A DNA stretch of 64,000 bases, from contig NZ_CAAAIA010000001.1 of NCBI RefSeq assembly GCF_900639875.1, positions 1 through 64,000 on the forward strand, written 5' to 3'. Both the position numbers and the translations under genes were made by a program. Of the stretch, positions 54,098 through 64,000 are shown piece by piece (positions within the stretch are counted from its first letter, which is position 1; every line of letters begins with the position of its first letter). This DNA comes from Legionella impletisoli. Lineage in GTDB: Bacteria; Pseudomonadota; Gammaproteobacteria; Legionellales; Legionellaceae. Below the pieces are notes generated by a model that saw only the letters and a list, made by a program, of their open reading frames with translations, was not told where the DNA came from and made no database searches.

Positions 54098-56569
54098 GTG
54101 TTAAACTGCTTAATGTTGATTGCTCTTATTGGGGCTGCAGGCTTTCTATTTGTAAAGCAGGCATCACTCACGGTATGGACGATTAGTTATGGACTTGTTG
54201 CCTTATTGTTATCGCAATATGCGTCTTTTGGTGTTTTTGTTTCCATACCAATTTGGTCTTTATTTACCCTAATGGTGTTAGCTTCTATTAAGCCCTTACG
54301 TCGCAAATATCTCTCTCATTTGCTCTTTGACAAAGTGCGAGAGGCTATGCCAACGATGTCACGTACAGAGCGTGAAGCGCTAGAAGCAGGGACTATTGGA
54401 TGGGAAGGGGAATTATTTAGCGGTTCCCCAGACTTTAAACACCTAAGAGATATTCCGCCAGCGACCTTATCAAATGAAGAGCAAGCTTTTTTAGATGGTT
54501 CAGTCAATCAGTTATGCCGCATGATTGATGAATGGGATATCACCCATAAGCGCGCTGATCTCCCACCTGAGCTGTGGGAGTTTATTAAGACTAAAGGTTT
54601 CTTTGGCATGATTATTCCCAAATCCTATGGTGGATTAGGATTTTCAGCCGTTGGTGTGATGTCAGTCTTAGTTAAACTGTATGCTCGTTCGATTACGGTG
54701 GCCTCTACCGTAGCTGTTCCTAACTCTTTGGGACCTGCGGAATTACTTTTGAAATATGGAACGAAAGAACAGCAAGACTATTATTTGCCAAGATTAGCCG
54801 ATGGAAGAGAGATCCCTTGTTTTGCGCTTACCGGCCCCAATGCCGGATCGGATGCAGCGTCTATTCCTGACACCGGTATTGTTTGTACTCAACAAATAAA
54901 TGGTGAAGAAGTAGTAGGAATTAGACTGAACTGGAATAAGCGTTACATTACGCTCGCTCCAGTAGCCACAGTGATTGGCCTTGCGTTTCGTTTGTTTGAT
55001 CCGGATCATATTCTCGGGGATAAAGTAGATATTGGCATAAGCTGTGCTTTAATTCCTGCAGACCACCCAGGTGTTGTTAAAGGCCGCCGACATTTTCCAT
55101 TAAATACACCCTTTATGAATGGACCTACTCAAGGGAAAGATGTTTTTGTTCCCATCGATTATTTAATTGGCGGTGCCAAAATGGCAGGTCATGGTTGGCG
55201 AATGTTAATGGAGTGCTTGAGTGCTGGGCGAGCCATTTCACTGCCTTCAAGCGCTGTTGGGGCAGCGCAAGCTGTATCGTTGGTGACGGGAGCCTATGCC
55301 CGGGTACGTAAGCAGTTTAACCAGCCCATTGGTCGTTTTGAAGGTATAGAAGAAGCTTTAGCTAGAATTGCTGGTAAAACGTATATGATTGATGCAGCTT
55401 TGTCTGCCACAGCCAGCGCCATTAACAAAGGCCAAAAATCTGCAGTAGCTGGAGCTATTCTTAAATATCATACTACCGAATGGGCACGGCAAATTGGCAT
55501 TGACTCAATGGATATTCATGCAGGTAAAGGGATTTGCCTTGGGCCAAAAAATTATCTAGGACGAGGGTATGAAGGCGCCCCTATTAGCATTACGGTTGAG
55601 GGTGCAAATATTTTAACCCGTAGCTTAATTATTTTTGGTCAAGGAGCCATTCGTTGCCATCCCTACGTACTAAAAGAAATGGAAAGTGTTCGAGAGAATA
55701 ATTTAGCTGAATTTGATGAGGCGCTCTGGAGCCATGCCGCATTTTTTATGGGTAATTTTGTAAAATCCATCACCTTTTCATTGACGGATGGACGCTTGAC
55801 GGCTGCGCCAAATGGCTACACCAAACGATATTATCAATTGGTTCATCGGTATAGCGCTAATCTGGCCTTTTTAGCAGACTTCTCAATGATTGCTTTAGGT
55901 GCCAAGCTCAAGCGTAAAGAAAAAATTTCAGCTCGATTGGGTGATGTGCTTAGTTACTTATATATTACATCCGGTGTGCTGCATCGATTTTATCGTGATG
56001 GTGAGCCTGCCAGCGATAAGCCTTTAGTAGATTGGTGTTGTCAATATTTGTTCTATCAAATTGAAGAAGCGATTCATGGAGTTATCGTTAATATGCCCAT
56101 GCGTTGGGCTAGAGTTCTGCTCCGGATCATTCTCCAACCGATCGGCAGGCAAAGAGCACTTCCTAGCGATAAACTGGGTCAAAAACTTGCGCGAATTCTT
56201 TTATCGCCCAATGAATCACGCGAGCGTTTAACGAGACTCGTATTTCATGAATCTTTGCCAAACTGTCCTCTTGGCCAAGTGGAAGAAGCATTTCAGAAAC
56301 TTTGTTCTGTAGAAGAGCTTGAAAAGAAATTGTCCTGTGCTGTTAAAGAAAAATCATTATCTGCTTTGGCAGCTTTTGATCAGATCACGGAAGCCGAGGA
56401 ACAAGGGATCTTAACCTCTGAGGAAGCAGCTAATCTTCGCGATGCGGAAACAGCGAGACAGCAGGCTATTGCCGTTGATGATTTTACCACGGAAGAGCTC
56501 GCGCTAGGAGATAGGAATAAGCCAACAAAAAAGAATAAAATGCTCGAAGCTTTGGGTATTGAGGCTTAG
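54098..56569 (+). CDS. fadE: Acyl-CoA dehydrogenase FadE
   Basis: FadE does the first oxidation step of fatty acid beta-oxidation, at the membrane. The 823-residue protein matches the long E. coli form (814): two N-terminal membrane segments (about 1-70), an acyl-CoA dehydrogenase core with CFALTGPNAGSDAASIPD and KRYITLAP, and a C-terminal DUF1974 domain. The IGRFEGIEEALARIAGKTYM segment and VEGANILTRSLIIFGQG are typical. The GTG start at 54098 is set by the Shine-Dalgarno spacing. It follows the ugp operon but is separated from it by repeat DNA. Confidence 0.94.
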   Translation: MLNCLMLIALIGAAGFLFVKQASLTVWTISYGLVALLLSQYASFGVFVSIPIWSLFTLMVLASIKPLRRKYLSHLLFDKVREAMPTMSRTEREALEAGTIGWEGELFSGSPDFKHLRDIPPATLSNEEQAFLDGSVNQLCRMIDEWDITHKRADLPPELWEFIKTKGFFGMIIPKSYGGLGFSAVGVMSVLVKLYARSITVASTVAVPNSLGPAELLLKYGTKEQQDYYLPRLADGREIPCFALTGPNAGSDAASIPDTGIVCTQQINGEEVVGIRLNWNKRYITLAPVATVIGLAFRLFDPDHILGDKVDIGISCALIPADHPGVVKGRRHFPLNTPFMNGPTQGKDVFVPIDYLIGGAKMAGHGWRMLMECLSAGRAISLPSSAVGAAQAVSLVTGAYARVRKQFNQPIGRFEGIEEALARIAGKTYMIDAALSATASAINKGQKSAVAGAILKYHTTEWARQIGIDSMDIHAGKGICLGPKNYLGRGYEGAPISITVEGANILTRSLIIFGQGAIRCHPYVLKEMESVRENNLAEFDEALWSHAAFFMGNFVKSITFSLTDGRLTAAPNGYTKRYYQLVHRYSANLAFLADFSMIALGAKLKRKEKISARLGDVLSYLYITSGVLHRFYRDGEPASDKPLVDWCCQYLFYQIEEAIHGVIVNMPMRWARVLLRIILQPIGRQRALPSDKLGQKLARILLSPNESRERLTRLVFHESLPNCPLGQVEEAFQKLCSVEELEKKLSCAVKEKSLSALAAFDQITEAEEQGILTSEEAANLRDAETARQQAIAVDDFTTEELALGDRNKPTKKNKMLEALGIEA

Positions 56570-56672
56570 TTCATGTGCCGCTTTGCATGAAATCAACGAC
56601 TATGTTGTGCCATAATAATCGTCATGCAGCCATGAGACCCATCAGCAGGCGGGTTCATTAGCTTGGTGCTCA

Positions 56673-56948
56673 TGCAACGACCCTCGCGGTCTGATGTCTC
56701 CACGAATTGTAGGTTGGCGCCGAGCCGTAGGCGAGGCCCAAGGTTGTTGGCACGGAGCTTCTGGCTGAGAAGTCTTTCGCAAACACGCTGTAAATACTTC
56801 CCTGTAGCTCTCGAAAGCCATCCATGGCTTTCGAAGGTTTGCAAAAGACTTCTCAGCCAGAAGCTCCTAGTCACGTAGTGTTTGCAAGTTATTTTGCCTT
56901 TTACAGCATTATTAATTCGTGGGGATACATCAGCTCGCGGTCGTTGCA
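56673..56948. repeat. 276-bp nested foldback (MITE-like) element
   Basis: The outer arms (56673-56708 and 56914-56948) match imperfectly, from TGCAACGACC to ACGAATT. Inside are 30-base arms (56755-56784 and 56837-56866) with one mismatch. The centre is an 11-base perfect palindrome, TCGAAAGCCAT/ATGGCTTTCGA (56811-56834), with a 2-base spacer. Open frames on both strands give similar peptides only because of this symmetry. No transposase is present and no target duplication is visible. Confidence 0.85.
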
Positions 56949-56983
56949 AAAATACTCCAAGAGGCTACATCGACAGACCAAGA

Positions 56984-57193
56984 CTACTTGCTGGTGGGTT
57001 TAAATGCTCGCGCTGTTAGCTTGACATCTTTCGGTACCCGGTATTGCTCATTAATGTAAGTTTTGTCAATAGACTTGGCTCTTTGGTCTTTCGTAAAGTC
57101 AATGTTTTGATGAAACAGCCTTTTGCAATGTTTTGTTAAAAGCCGCTGGATGGTTTCGAAGGAATCGTCCTCTTCATCGTTTAAGTCACGCAA
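56984..57193 (-). CDS. Possible small unknown protein or gene remnant
   Basis: This 69-codon frame begins at a TTG with no good ribosome site, and the frame is open seven more codons upstream without a start. The peptide is charged and not repeat-like (DEEDDSFETIQRLLTKHCKR), which looks more protein-like than chance. It could be a real small gene with a non-standard start, or the end of a gene cut off upstream. No family is recognised. The rest of the region up to 57447 shows nothing further. Confidence 0.3.
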   Translation of the reverse strand: MRDLNDEEDDSFETIQRLLTKHCKRLFHQNIDFTKDQRAKSIDKTYINEQYRVPKDVKLTARAFKPTSK

Positions 57194-57447
57194 TACAGCT
57201 GATATGGAATCGACTCACGAATAAGTTAATAGGTGGGATTTAAGAAAAAATGTGTTAAAAATGAAGTTGATTATTTACTTTTAGCTTTGAATTCGTGTGC
57301 GAAGAAAAGCACCAAAGAAATATCCTTACAGCATGAAATTAGAAAAACGTCTTAGTTATTTGGACTGATAAATTGATTTACAAAAAGATACATCACCGAC
57401 GAATAAACATCATCGGGGATTAAATAAAAGAATGGCAATTGTTGCGA

Positions 57448-57708
57448 TTATTGAGTTAAAGCGTCATCAGGCATGGTGACGTTTAATTCTAAAACAGCAT
57501 TATCGCCAAGACGTTCTAAATTAACCGTCACTTGATCGCGGCTAATCGGTACGTACTTTGCGATGACTGCCAGGATTTCATCTTGCAACTTAGGGAAGTA
57601 ATCCGGCGTATCATGTTTTGAACGCTCATGGGAAATGATAATCTGTAAACGTTCTTTCGCAACTTTGGCTGTGGTGTTACGCTTTCGCAGATAGTTAAAT
57701 ATACTCAT
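57448..57708 (-). CDS. minE: Cell division topological specificity factor MinE
   Basis: MinE stimulates MinD ATPase and drives the pole-to-pole oscillation that places the division septum at mid-cell. The 86-residue protein has the anti-MinCD region with AKERLQIIISHERS and the C-terminal dimer domain. Length is normal (E. coli 88). It overlaps minD by 4 bases. Confidence 0.93.
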   Translation of the reverse strand: MSIFNYLRKRNTTAKVAKERLQIIISHERSKHDTPDYFPKLQDEILAVIAKYVPISRDQVTVNLERLGDNAVLELNVTMPDDALTQ

Positions 57709-58535
57709 GCTGGAACTTCCTCCTTGTTCTTGCCAAAGATTCGGCGCAATAACCCTTTGCGCTCGGTGTTAACAAATCGCATTGGTCGGTCTTCCCCAAG
57801 GAAGCGTGCTATCGCGTCTTGATAGGCAAGGCCGGCATCACTTTGCTCATCCAGAGTGACTGGAGTTCCAGTATTGGATGCTCTTAAAACGGCTTTTGAC
57901 TCAGGGATTATTCCGATTAAAGGTATTGCAAGAATTTCTTTAACATCTTCGACAGACAACATTTCACCTGATTCTACACGAGCCGGATCGTAACGGGTAA
58001 GCAATAAATGTTCCTGAATGGGTTCGCCTCCGTCAATGGCACGCTTTGTTTTGCTGGCTAAAATGCCTAAGATGCGATCGGAGTCGCGTACGGATGAAAC
58101 TTCGGGGTTGGTTACGATAATGGCATGATCAGCAAAATGCATCGCCATCAGTGCGCCTGCTTCAATTCCCGCTGGTGAATCGCAGACAATGAAATCAAAT
58201 TCATTCGATAATTCTTTTAATACTTTACCGACGCCCTCTAAAGTCAGTGCATCTTTATCTCGGGTTTGAGATGCTGGAAGGATGTAAAGCTCTGGGGTGC
58301 GTTTATCTTTAATTAATGCTTGCTTTAAGCTCGCATCACCATTGATAACATTAATAAAATCATAGACTACTCGACGCTCGCAACCCATGATCAAATCAAG
58401 ATTACGAAGACCAATATCAAAATCAATTACAACCGTTTTATGACCTTTTAATGCCAGTCCAGTTGAAATTGCAGCAGAAGAAGTTGTTTTACCTACGCCG
58501 CCCTTGCCAGATGTAACTACGATTATTTTAGCCAA
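57705..58535 (-). CDS. minD: Septum site-determining ATPase MinD
   Basis: MinD is a membrane-binding ATPase that recruits MinC and MinE. The 276-residue protein has the deviant Walker A SGKGGVGKTT near residues 9-18, and CDSPAGIEAGA as switch II. The C-terminal amphipathic membrane helix, KGLLRRIFGKNKE, is present. The start is a TTG (58533-58535) with GGAAGGG 7 bases upstream, giving the standard MAKIIVVTSGKGG start. No minC gene lies upstream; guaB is divergent there. Confidence 0.95.
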   Translation of the reverse strand: MAKIIVVTSGKGGVGKTTSSAAISTGLALKGHKTVVIDFDIGLRNLDLIMGCERRVVYDFINVINGDASLKQALIKDKRTPELYILPASQTRDKDALTLEGVGKVLKELSNEFDFIVCDSPAGIEAGALMAMHFADHAIIVTNPEVSSVRDSDRILGILASKTKRAIDGGEPIQEHLLLTRYDPARVESGEMLSVEDVKEILAIPLIGIIPESKAVLRASNTGTPVTLDEQSDAGLAYQDAIARFLGEDRPMRFVNTERKGLLRRIFGKNKEEVPA

Positions 58536-58581
58536 CGCTTAGCCCTTCCCTATAGTTGACAGATCAATATGATTAATGGCC

Positions 58582-58611
58582 AGTGTACACGGAGTTATCC
58601 TCAAAATTCAA
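58582..58611 (-). promoter_or_regulatory. Promoter of minDE
   Basis: On the minus strand, TTGAAT (58606-58611) and TACACT (58582-58587) are 18 bases apart, about 45 bases before the minD start. Confidence 0.4.
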
Positions 58612-58638
58612 CCGGTTTATTATTAACTTGTTTTACTA

Positions 58639-58665
58639 TATAATGATCGGTTAACTATATAACCG
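58639..58665 (+). promoter_or_regulatory. guaBA -10 element and leader palindrome
   Basis: A perfect TATAAT (58639-58644) has only a weak -35 match (TTTATT) 17 bases upstream. The palindrome CGGTTA-actata-TAACCG (58648-58665) follows and would lie at or just after the transcription start, so it could be an operator or leader hairpin. It does not resemble the PurR operator. Confidence 0.45.
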
Positions 58666-58674
58666 GGGGATTGA

Positions 58675-60150
<1,476 letters not shown>

Positions 60151-60153
60151 TCC

Positions 60154-61731
60154 ATGAACCAGATTAAGAAAAAGCCGCTTGTCATTTTAGATTTTGGATC
60201 ACAATACACCCAATTAATTGGGCGACGGATTCGTGAAATTGGTGTTTATTGTGAGATTTATTCTTTTGATATAAGCAATGATCATCTAAAGTCGCTTAAT
60301 CCATGTGGATTTATCCTTTCAGGCGGTCCCTCAACCGTTACTCTAGAAACCAATCCAAGAGCTCCAGATTGGGTATTTGAATCGAAACTACCCGTTCTTG
60401 GTATCTGTTATGGAATGCAAACCATGGCGGTACAGCTTGGAGGTAAAGTACATACATCCACTAAGCGTGAGTTTGGATATGCCGAGTTACGTTTACATGG
60501 TCATAGTCAATTGTTAAAGTACATTGAAGATAAAACCAATTCAAAAGGTCAAGCGTTACTCGATGTGTGGATGAGTCACGGGGATAAAGTGACTGAATTA
60601 CCTTCGGGATTTAAAGTGATCTGCGAAACGAATAATGCACCGCTCGCTGGTATGGCTGATGAATCACGCAAGCTCTATGGGGTTCAGTTTCATCCAGAGG
60701 TTACGCATACACCCCAAGGGAAGCGAATTTTAGAACGCTTTGTGATTGACATTTGTGGCGCCAAAGCTAATTGGACCCCTGAAAATATTATTGAACAAGC
60801 CATTGAAAAAGTACGCACTGAAGTTGGATCAAGTAAGGTGTTATTGGGCTTATCCGGTGGCGTTGACTCATCCGTCGTCGCTGCTTTATTGCATCAGGCA
60901 ATCGGAGATCAGCTCATTTGTGTTTTTGTCGATACAGGCTTATTGCGTCTAAATGAAGCCCAGCAAGTGATGACGATGTTCGGTAACCATATGGGAATTA
61001 AAATCATCCATGTACAGGCTGAAGAACAATTTTTAACCGCTCTAGAAGGTATCACATGTCCCGAAGCTAAGCGAAAGCAAATTGGAAAAACATTTATTGA
61101 AGTGTTTGAGAAAGAAGCCGCAAATATTCAGGACGTGCAATGGCTGGCGCAAGGGACCATCTACCCCGATGTAATTGAATCGGCGGCTACTCATATTAAA
61201 GGCGGCTCTGAAGTCATTAAGTCGCACCATAACGTAGGTGGACTTCCTGAAACCATGAATCTAAAGCTATTGGAACCCATTCGCGAATTATTTAAAGATG
61301 AAGTTCGTAAAGTTGGTTTAGAACTTGGTTTACCCTATGATATGGTTTATCGTCATCCTTTTCCAGGTCCTGGACTAGGGGTTAGGATTTTAGGGCAAGT
61401 AAAAAAAGAGTATGCGGATAAGCTACGCCTTGCAGATGCCATTTTTATTGAAGAACTTCATAAAGCTGAACTTTATCACCAAGTAAGCCAAGCATTTGCG
61501 GTATTTTTGCCGGTTAAAAGCGTAGGGGTTATGGGAGATGGTCGGCGATATGATTATGTCATTTGCTTGAGAGCAGTAGAAACCGTTGATTTTATGACAG
61601 CCGTTTGGGCACATTTACCCTGGGATTTCTTAGGTCATGTTTCAAACCGTATTATTAACGAAGTCGATGGCATTTCTCGCGTTACCTATGATATTTCCGG
61701 AAAACCCCCGGCTACCATTGAGTGGGAGTGA
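60154..61731 (+). CDS. guaA: GMP synthase (glutamine-hydrolysing)
   Basis: GuaA converts XMP to GMP with glutamine and ATP. The 525-residue protein has an N-terminal class I glutaminase domain with the nucleophile Cys in GICYGMQ and [10 protein letters not shown]. The ATP-pyrophosphatase domain carries the P-loop [15 protein letters not shown], and the dimerisation domain ends in ATIEWE. Length equals E. coli GuaA (525). It is co-transcribed with guaB and probably with tadA. Confidence 0.97.
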   Translation: MNQIKKKPLVILDFGSQYTQLIGRRIREIGVYCEIYSFDISNDHLKSLNPCGFILSGGPSTVTLETNPRAPDWVFESKLPVLGICYGMQTMAVQLGGKVHTSTKREFGYAELRLHGHSQLLKYIEDKTNSKGQALLDVWMSHGDKVTELPSGFKVICETNNAPLAGMADESRKLYGVQFHPEVTHTPQGKRILERFVIDICGAKANWTPENIIEQAIEKVRTEVGSSKVLLGLSGGVDSSVVAALLHQAIGDQLICVFVDTGLLRLNEAQQVMTMFGNHMGIKIIHVQAEEQFLTALEGITCPEAKRKQIGKTFIEVFEKEAANIQDVQWLAQGTIYPDVIESAATHIKGGSEVIKSHHNVGGLPETMNLKLLEPIRELFKDEVRKVGLELGLPYDMVYRHPFPGPGLGVRILGQVKKEYADKLRLADAIFIEELHKAELYHQVSQAFAVFLPVKSVGVMGDGRRYDYVICLRAVETVDFMTAVWAHLPWDFLGHVSNRIINEVDGISRVTYDISGKPPATIEWE

Positions 61732-61733
61732 TT

Positions 61734-62195
61734 GTGTCGGGTTATGATGACGCTTTTTGGATGCGTCAAGCATTAGATCTCGCTAAACACGCAAAGACAA
61801 AGGCGGAAGTCCCAGTTGGAGCAATCTTAATTAGTGACACGAACGAGGTACTTGGCCGCGGCTGGAATCGTGTGCTAGAAACGCATGATCCCAGTGCCCA
61901 TGCTGAAATCATTGCTCTTCGAGAAGCAGGGTTAAGGGTAGAGAATTGTCGCTTAAACGGCACGACATTATATGTCACCTTGGAGCCTTGTTGTATGTGT
62001 GCTGGGGCTCTGGTCCAAGCACGTGTCAAACGCTTAGTATTTAGCTGCCGCGATATTAAGGCAGGGGCTTGTGGCTCAGTCTATAACTTAACCAATGGAC
62101 TGGCATTGAACCATCGAATCCAGGTTGATGAAGGCATTTTACAAGTTGAATGCGCCTCTTTATTAAGCAATTTTTTTAAAGAAAAACGTGTTTAA
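61734..62195 (+). CDS. tadA: tRNA-specific adenosine deaminase
   Basis: TadA converts adenosine 34 to inosine in tRNA-Arg(ACG). The 153-residue protein has the zinc motifs HAEIIAL (with the catalytic Glu) and PCCMCAGAL. The start is the GTG at 61734, because GGGAG lies 5 bases upstream; an earlier GTG at 61722 would overlap guaA by 10 bases. E. coli TadA is 167 residues. It is the last gene of the guaBA unit. Confidence 0.92.
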   Translation: MSGYDDAFWMRQALDLAKHAKTKAEVPVGAILISDTNEVLGRGWNRVLETHDPSAHAEIIALREAGLRVENCRLNGTTLYVTLEPCCMCAGALVQARVKRLVFSCRDIKAGACGSVYNLTNGLALNHRIQVDEGILQVECASLLSNFFKEKRV

Positions 62196-62288
62196 TGTAT
62201 TTGCAAAGTGACATCCCCCTTCAGATTTCTATACCTGTAATCTTTCAAAATGCATCAACTGAATGATCTAGAGATTCCCTCGAGTATC

Positions 62289-64000
62289 TTATATTTTGGT
62301 TAAAACATTCATTAATTTCTTTTTCAATATCGCTTGTTCTTCGATGCATAATGACTCGCCTTTATAATTACTGATATGAAACATATCTTCGACGCGTTCA
62401 CCTGCGGTTGCAATTTTTGCGCTATGCAAATGAATGTTTTCTTTTAGAAACAACTGACTAATATGAGCTAATAATCCTGGTCGGTCTCCTGTGATTATGA
62501 ACAGTTGGGTTAATCTTCGTTCTTTATCTTCATTGAAGTTAATCTCAGGCTTAATTTTAAAATGGGCTTGGATTCTTGAGAGTCTACGTGACGAAATGGC
62601 AGGAAGACGGGCGTGGTCTGTTAGATTGTTTTGCAAATCATTTTTTATCTCAGAAATTCTTTGTTCATCTAAAATGGCTTGATTGCGTTCATCTAAGATA
62701 ATATATGTGTCTAAGTCAAATTGATTATCGCAGGTTAAAATGGTGGCCTCTTGAATGGTAGCTTGATGATTATTTAAGGTGGTTGTAGTAATGGTAAAGC
62801 GTTCATCACAGTGGGGCATGTAAATAAATACTTCGGTTCCTCCTTGACTGTGATGCGGCATAATCATAATGAGTGGAAATTGCTTGCTGGTAAGAATTCC
62901 TTTTGTGTGTTGAGCAATGACCTTGGAAGACTCATGAAGAAAGTATTTTCCTTTAAAATTTCGCCATAGATTCAAGACCGCTTCTTCTTTCAAACCTTCA
63001 TTTTTTAGAATAGTGAGCGCTTTTGATCGCCTTTGTTCAATTAATACATGTTCATCAAGTAGTTTTTTTTCAGTAGTCATTGCATTCTTGGAAGCATAAT
63101 ACAATTCCTTAAGTAAAGAATCTTTCCAAGCATTCCATAAGTTAGGATTTGTGGCGCAGATGTCAGCAACCGTTAAGAGATATAAATAATCAAGATAATG
63201 CGCTTTAGGAAGTTGGTTGCAAAAGGTTGCTATCGTACGAGGATCATAAATGTCTTGACGTTGAGCGGTTTGAGACATCAATAAATGATTTTGTACTAAC
63301 CACACGAATAAGTCTGTCATAGGCTTATTGAGCCTATGGCGTTTTGCAAAATGTTGCGCTTCAATCGCTCCAAGATCGGAATGATCTCCTCCACGGCCTT
63401 TAGCAATATCATGAAACAATGCTGCAAGATAAAGAATCGTTTTATTTTCAATGGTATTAAATAATTGATGCGCTAGTTTGAAATGAACACTGTATTCCGA
63501 GTTATTAAAACGGCCAAGATTACGGATCACAAATAAGGTGTGCTGATCAACTGTATAAACATGGAATAAATCATATTGCATTTGACCCGTGACTACCCCA
63601 AATGGTTCTAGATAATAGCCAAGTACTCCATAACGACTCATTCGTTGTAGCGCATCAAATGGAGAGTAATTACTGGACAAAATGGCCAAGAACGTCTTTG
63701 TCACTTCTTTGTTTTTACAAAATGCTTTATCAATTAGATAAAGATGTTGTCGAATTAAGCGAATGGTATTGGCTCGAACACCTTCGATTTCAGGATGGTT
63801 GGCAAGCCAAAGAAAAATTTCCAACAAGGCTTGAGGACGATTTGAAAACACTTTGCTGTGTTTTACTTCAATATATTGGTTAGACAGTTGAAACCAGTCA
63901 TCTAACGGTGTGAGCGTTTGTTTTTGGTGATAAACAATGGTTTCAGAAAACCATTGGAGTAACATTTCATTTAATTCGCGGCTTCGTTTAATCACCTTAA
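62289..64000 (-). CDS. glnD: [Protein-PII] uridylyltransferase GlnD, C-terminal two thirds
   Basis: GlnD adds and removes UMP on PII signal proteins in response to glutamine, controlling nitrogen assimilation. The visible 570 residues include the end of the linker, the HD hydrolase domain with LFHDIAKGRGGDHS, and two ACT domains at the end (QFPLIMIMPHHSQGG and LFIITGDRPGLLAHIS). The frame runs off the right edge, so the N-terminal nucleotidyltransferase domain (about 290 residues) and the start lie outside. The gene reads as intact in the part seen. Confidence 0.93.
   Translation of the reverse strand, partial: KVIKRSRELNEMLLQWFSETIVYHQKQTLTPLDDWFQLSNQYIEVKHSKVFSNRPQALLEIFLWLANHPEIEGVRANTIRLIRQHLYLIDKAFCKNKEVTKTFLAILSSNYSPFDALQRMSRYGVLGYYLEPFGVVTGQMQYDLFHVYTVDQHTLFVIRNLGRFNNSEYSVHFKLAHQLFNTIENKTILYLAALFHDIAKGRGGDHSDLGAIEAQHFAKRHRLNKPMTDLFVWLVQNHLLMSQTAQRQDIYDPRTIATFCNQLPKAHYLDYLYLLTVADICATNPNLWNAWKDSLLKELYYASKNAMTTEKKLLDEHVLIEQRRSKALTILKNEGLKEEAVLNLWRNFKGKYFLHESSKVIAQHTKGILTSKQFPLIMIMPHHSQGGTEVFIYMPHCDERFTITTTTLNNHQATIQEATILTCDNQFDLDTYIILDERNQAILDEQRISEIKNDLQNNLTDHARLPAISSRRLSRIQAHFKIKPEINFNEDKERRLTQLFIITGDRPGLLAHISQLFLKENIHLHSAKIATAGERVEDMFHISNYKGESLCIEEQAILKKKLMNVLTKI

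Noticed and set aside
56593..56949. Open frames on both strands in the 276-bp element (118 and 71 codons) with similar peptides
   Set aside because: The similarity comes from the inverted-repeat symmetry; there is no ribosome site and the peptides are Arg/Ser-rich shadows.

Overview
This window looks like chromosomal DNA of a gammaproteobacterium of the order Legionellales (Legionella/Coxiella/Aquicella relatives). The inference rests on gene order and protein style: a zwf-pgl-edd-glk-eda Entner-Doudoroff operon, a trpH-type gene/yciO/trpS(long form)/scpA/scpB/rluB run, a fused anthranilate synthase TrpE(G), Sel1-repeat and EnhA-like proteins, and many intergenic palindromes. Base composition is A+T-rich (roughly 40% G+C by eye, not computed). 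No phage, insertion sequence with a transposase, CRISPR array, rRNA or tRNA was seen.

Layout. 0-6.5 kb: end of an unidentified gene, GIY-YIG protein, panE, a TIM-barrel hydrolase, ubiX, two small unknowns and the PBP4-type peptidase dacB; two near-identical DnaA-box palindromes lie in its spacers. 6.5-8.6 kb: nucleoside salvage unit cdd-punA-deoC (minus strand). 8.6-10 kb: a membrane protein and a four-copy 127-bp tandem array. 10-13 kb: phoH-ybeY-corC followed by a response regulator. 13-26.9 kb: a two-TM unknown, then a long plus-strand run (rnmAM, yciO, trpS, scpA, scpB, rluB, rlmD, relA) and alaC, a phosphoglycerate-mutase-like gene and recJ. 26.9-38.2 kb: sugar catabolism, with the Entner-Doudoroff operon, an MFS transporter, a GH65 disaccharide phosphorylase with beta-phosphoglucomutase, and a DMT transporter. 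38.2-39.5 kb: a 21-bp repeat array, cytochrome c5 and an L,D-transpeptidase. 39.6-44.1 kb: gatCAB, a ybjQ family gene and an unknown helical protein (minus strand). 44.4-49.3 kb: trpE(G), clcA, a cysteine-rich protein and a Sel1 protein. 49.3-56.6 kb: ugpA-ugpE-ugpC-DUF1189-hydrolase, then fadE. 56.6-57.4 kb: a 276-bp foldback element and a small doubtful gene. 57.4-64 kb: minDE, then guaB-guaA-tadA, and glnD running off the right edge.

How it fits together. The clearest pathway is in 26.9-37.1 kb: a disaccharide would be split by GH65 with phosphate into glucose and beta-glucose-1-phosphate; glucokinase and beta-phosphoglucomutase turn both into glucose-6-phosphate, which Zwf, Pgl, Edd and Eda convert to pyruvate and glyceraldehyde-3-phosphate. 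Several modules lack an expected neighbour: ugpAEC has no ugpB, minDE has no minC, the response regulator has no kinase, and Eda ends about 20 residues early. The more unusual material is the repeat DNA (127-bp array, DnaA-box pair, 276-bp foldback, 21-bp array open in several frames) and four lineage-specific proteins without recognised domains.
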